Shown here piece by piece: positions 63,645-64,000 of a stretch of 64,000 nt of DNA. This stretch comes from Cyanidiococcus yangmingshanensis. Taxonomy: Eukaryota; Rhodophyta; Bangiophyceae; Cyanidiales; Cyanidiaceae. Every line of letters begins with the position of its first letter. Position 1 is the first letter of the stretch. Location: the NCBI GenBank assembly GCA_013995675.1, contig VWRR01000009.1:124001-188000 (forward strand), given 5' to 3'. The notes beneath the pieces are model-generated. The model was not told the DNA's origin. It did no database searches and saw nothing but the letters and a program-made list of their open reading frames with translations. The position numbers were made by a program, and so were the translations under genes.

Positions 63645-64000
63645 TCAAGCCATGCCGCCTAACTGAGACAACAACTCCGCATGGTCAAAGGCCAGACGAG
63701 AACGATCTTCTTGACTCTTCAGAAGTGTCTCCATGGAGTACCAGTTTGCAGCAGCAGCGTCATCTCCAGCTCGAGGATCCGTATGCTCGGGAATATCGAC
63801 TTTGTAGCAGATTGTACAGACATGTTGTCGAGGGTCGCGTGACGGATGCCCTCTCACGGCAACGAGTTGTGGGTTTCGTGCCTGAAGGCCACACTCCTCA
63901 GCAAGTTCACGCAACACAGCATCTTGGGGATCTTCATTGTACTCAACAAAGCCTCCTGGAAAGGCCAGTTTCCCCTTGAACGGCTCGCGAGCTCGGGTCA
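63645..64000 (-). CDS. NUDIX hydrolase, N-terminus cut by right edge
   Basis: The frame is open from the right edge to a stop at 63645, 118 codons, so the N-terminus is outside the window. It contains a complete Nudix box: GGFVEYNEDPQDAVLRELAE followed by ECGL, fitting G-x5-E-x7-REL-x-EE-x-G. Before it is FKGKLAFP and after it VAVRGHPSRDPRQHVCTICY, like the ADP-ribose pyrophosphatase branch of cyanobacteria and plants. Nudix enzymes cleave nucleoside diphosphates linked to another group; the substrate is not determined by what is visible. Confidence 0.82.
   Translation of the reverse strand, partial: TRAREPFKGKLAFPGGFVEYNEDPQDAVLRELAEECGLQARNPQLVAVRGHPSRDPRQHVCTICYKVDIPEHTDPRAGDDAAAANWYSMETLLKSQEDRSRLAFDHAELLSQLGGMA

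Overview
The window looks like nuclear DNA of a unicellular red alga of the Cyanidiophyceae, most likely Cyanidioschyzon merolae or a close relative. It is GC-rich and gene-dense, its genes are almost intron-free, and it carries plastid functions (carotenoid isomerase, plastid-type FtsY, DRP5B dynamin) beside ordinary eukaryotic genes (beta-tubulin, coatomer zeta, exportin-T). The head-to-head pair beta-tubulin / DRP5B matches, as I recall it, the CMN263C / CMN262C neighbours on C. merolae chromosome 14. No virus, retroelement, transposon, CRISPR array, rRNA or convincing tRNA was seen.

Layout. 1-7.0 kb: one very large minus-strand gene, SANT/Myb-like at its N-terminus and helical for about 1,800 further residues, running off the left edge. 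7.1-9.5 kb: a tandem-BRCT protein (minus), followed by a 66-bp minisatellite. 10.4-19.6 kb: AATF/BFR2, PEX11, CRTISO (minus), a YJU2-type splicing factor, an alpha/beta hydrolase (minus) and RNase H2 subunit C. 19.7-29.8 kb: MIC60 (minus), AIR synthetase, beta-tubulin (minus) and DRP5B, the last two sharing a 1.26-kb divergent promoter region with E2F-type sites. 30-39.7 kb: a DsbA-like thioredoxin-fold protein, a mitochondrial-type scramblase, DapB (minus), SWC4/DMAP1 and an R3H/G-patch protein (minus). 41.6-46.8 kb: exportin-T and a HEAT-repeat protein (minus). 46.9-47.7 kb: an AT-rich satellite of 71-72-bp monomers in two alternating versions. 48.2-53.6 kb: an ABCC-type ABC transporter. 54.1-64 kb: a lumen-protein candidate (minus), FtsY, an M48-family protein lacking its catalytic Glu (minus), zeta-COP, a HARE-like protein (minus), an ADD-finger protein (minus) and a partial NUDIX gene (minus).

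Functional themes. Several neighbours serve organelles: DRP5B for plastid division, PEX11 for peroxisome elongation, MIC60 for mitochondrial cristae, FtsY for thylakoid targeting and CRTISO for carotenoids. Others serve chromatin and RNA: SWC4, the ADD and HARE proteins, YJU2, AATF and exportin-T. These look like ordinary mixed neighbours, not an operon-like system.

A property of the sequence itself stands out. About half of the recognisable genes change reading frame by a single base, sometimes several times, while the protein homology continues across the break. Most breaks equal one extra base next to a short homopolymer. I read these mainly as assembly or sequencing indels, and give such genes as single features spanning their frames.
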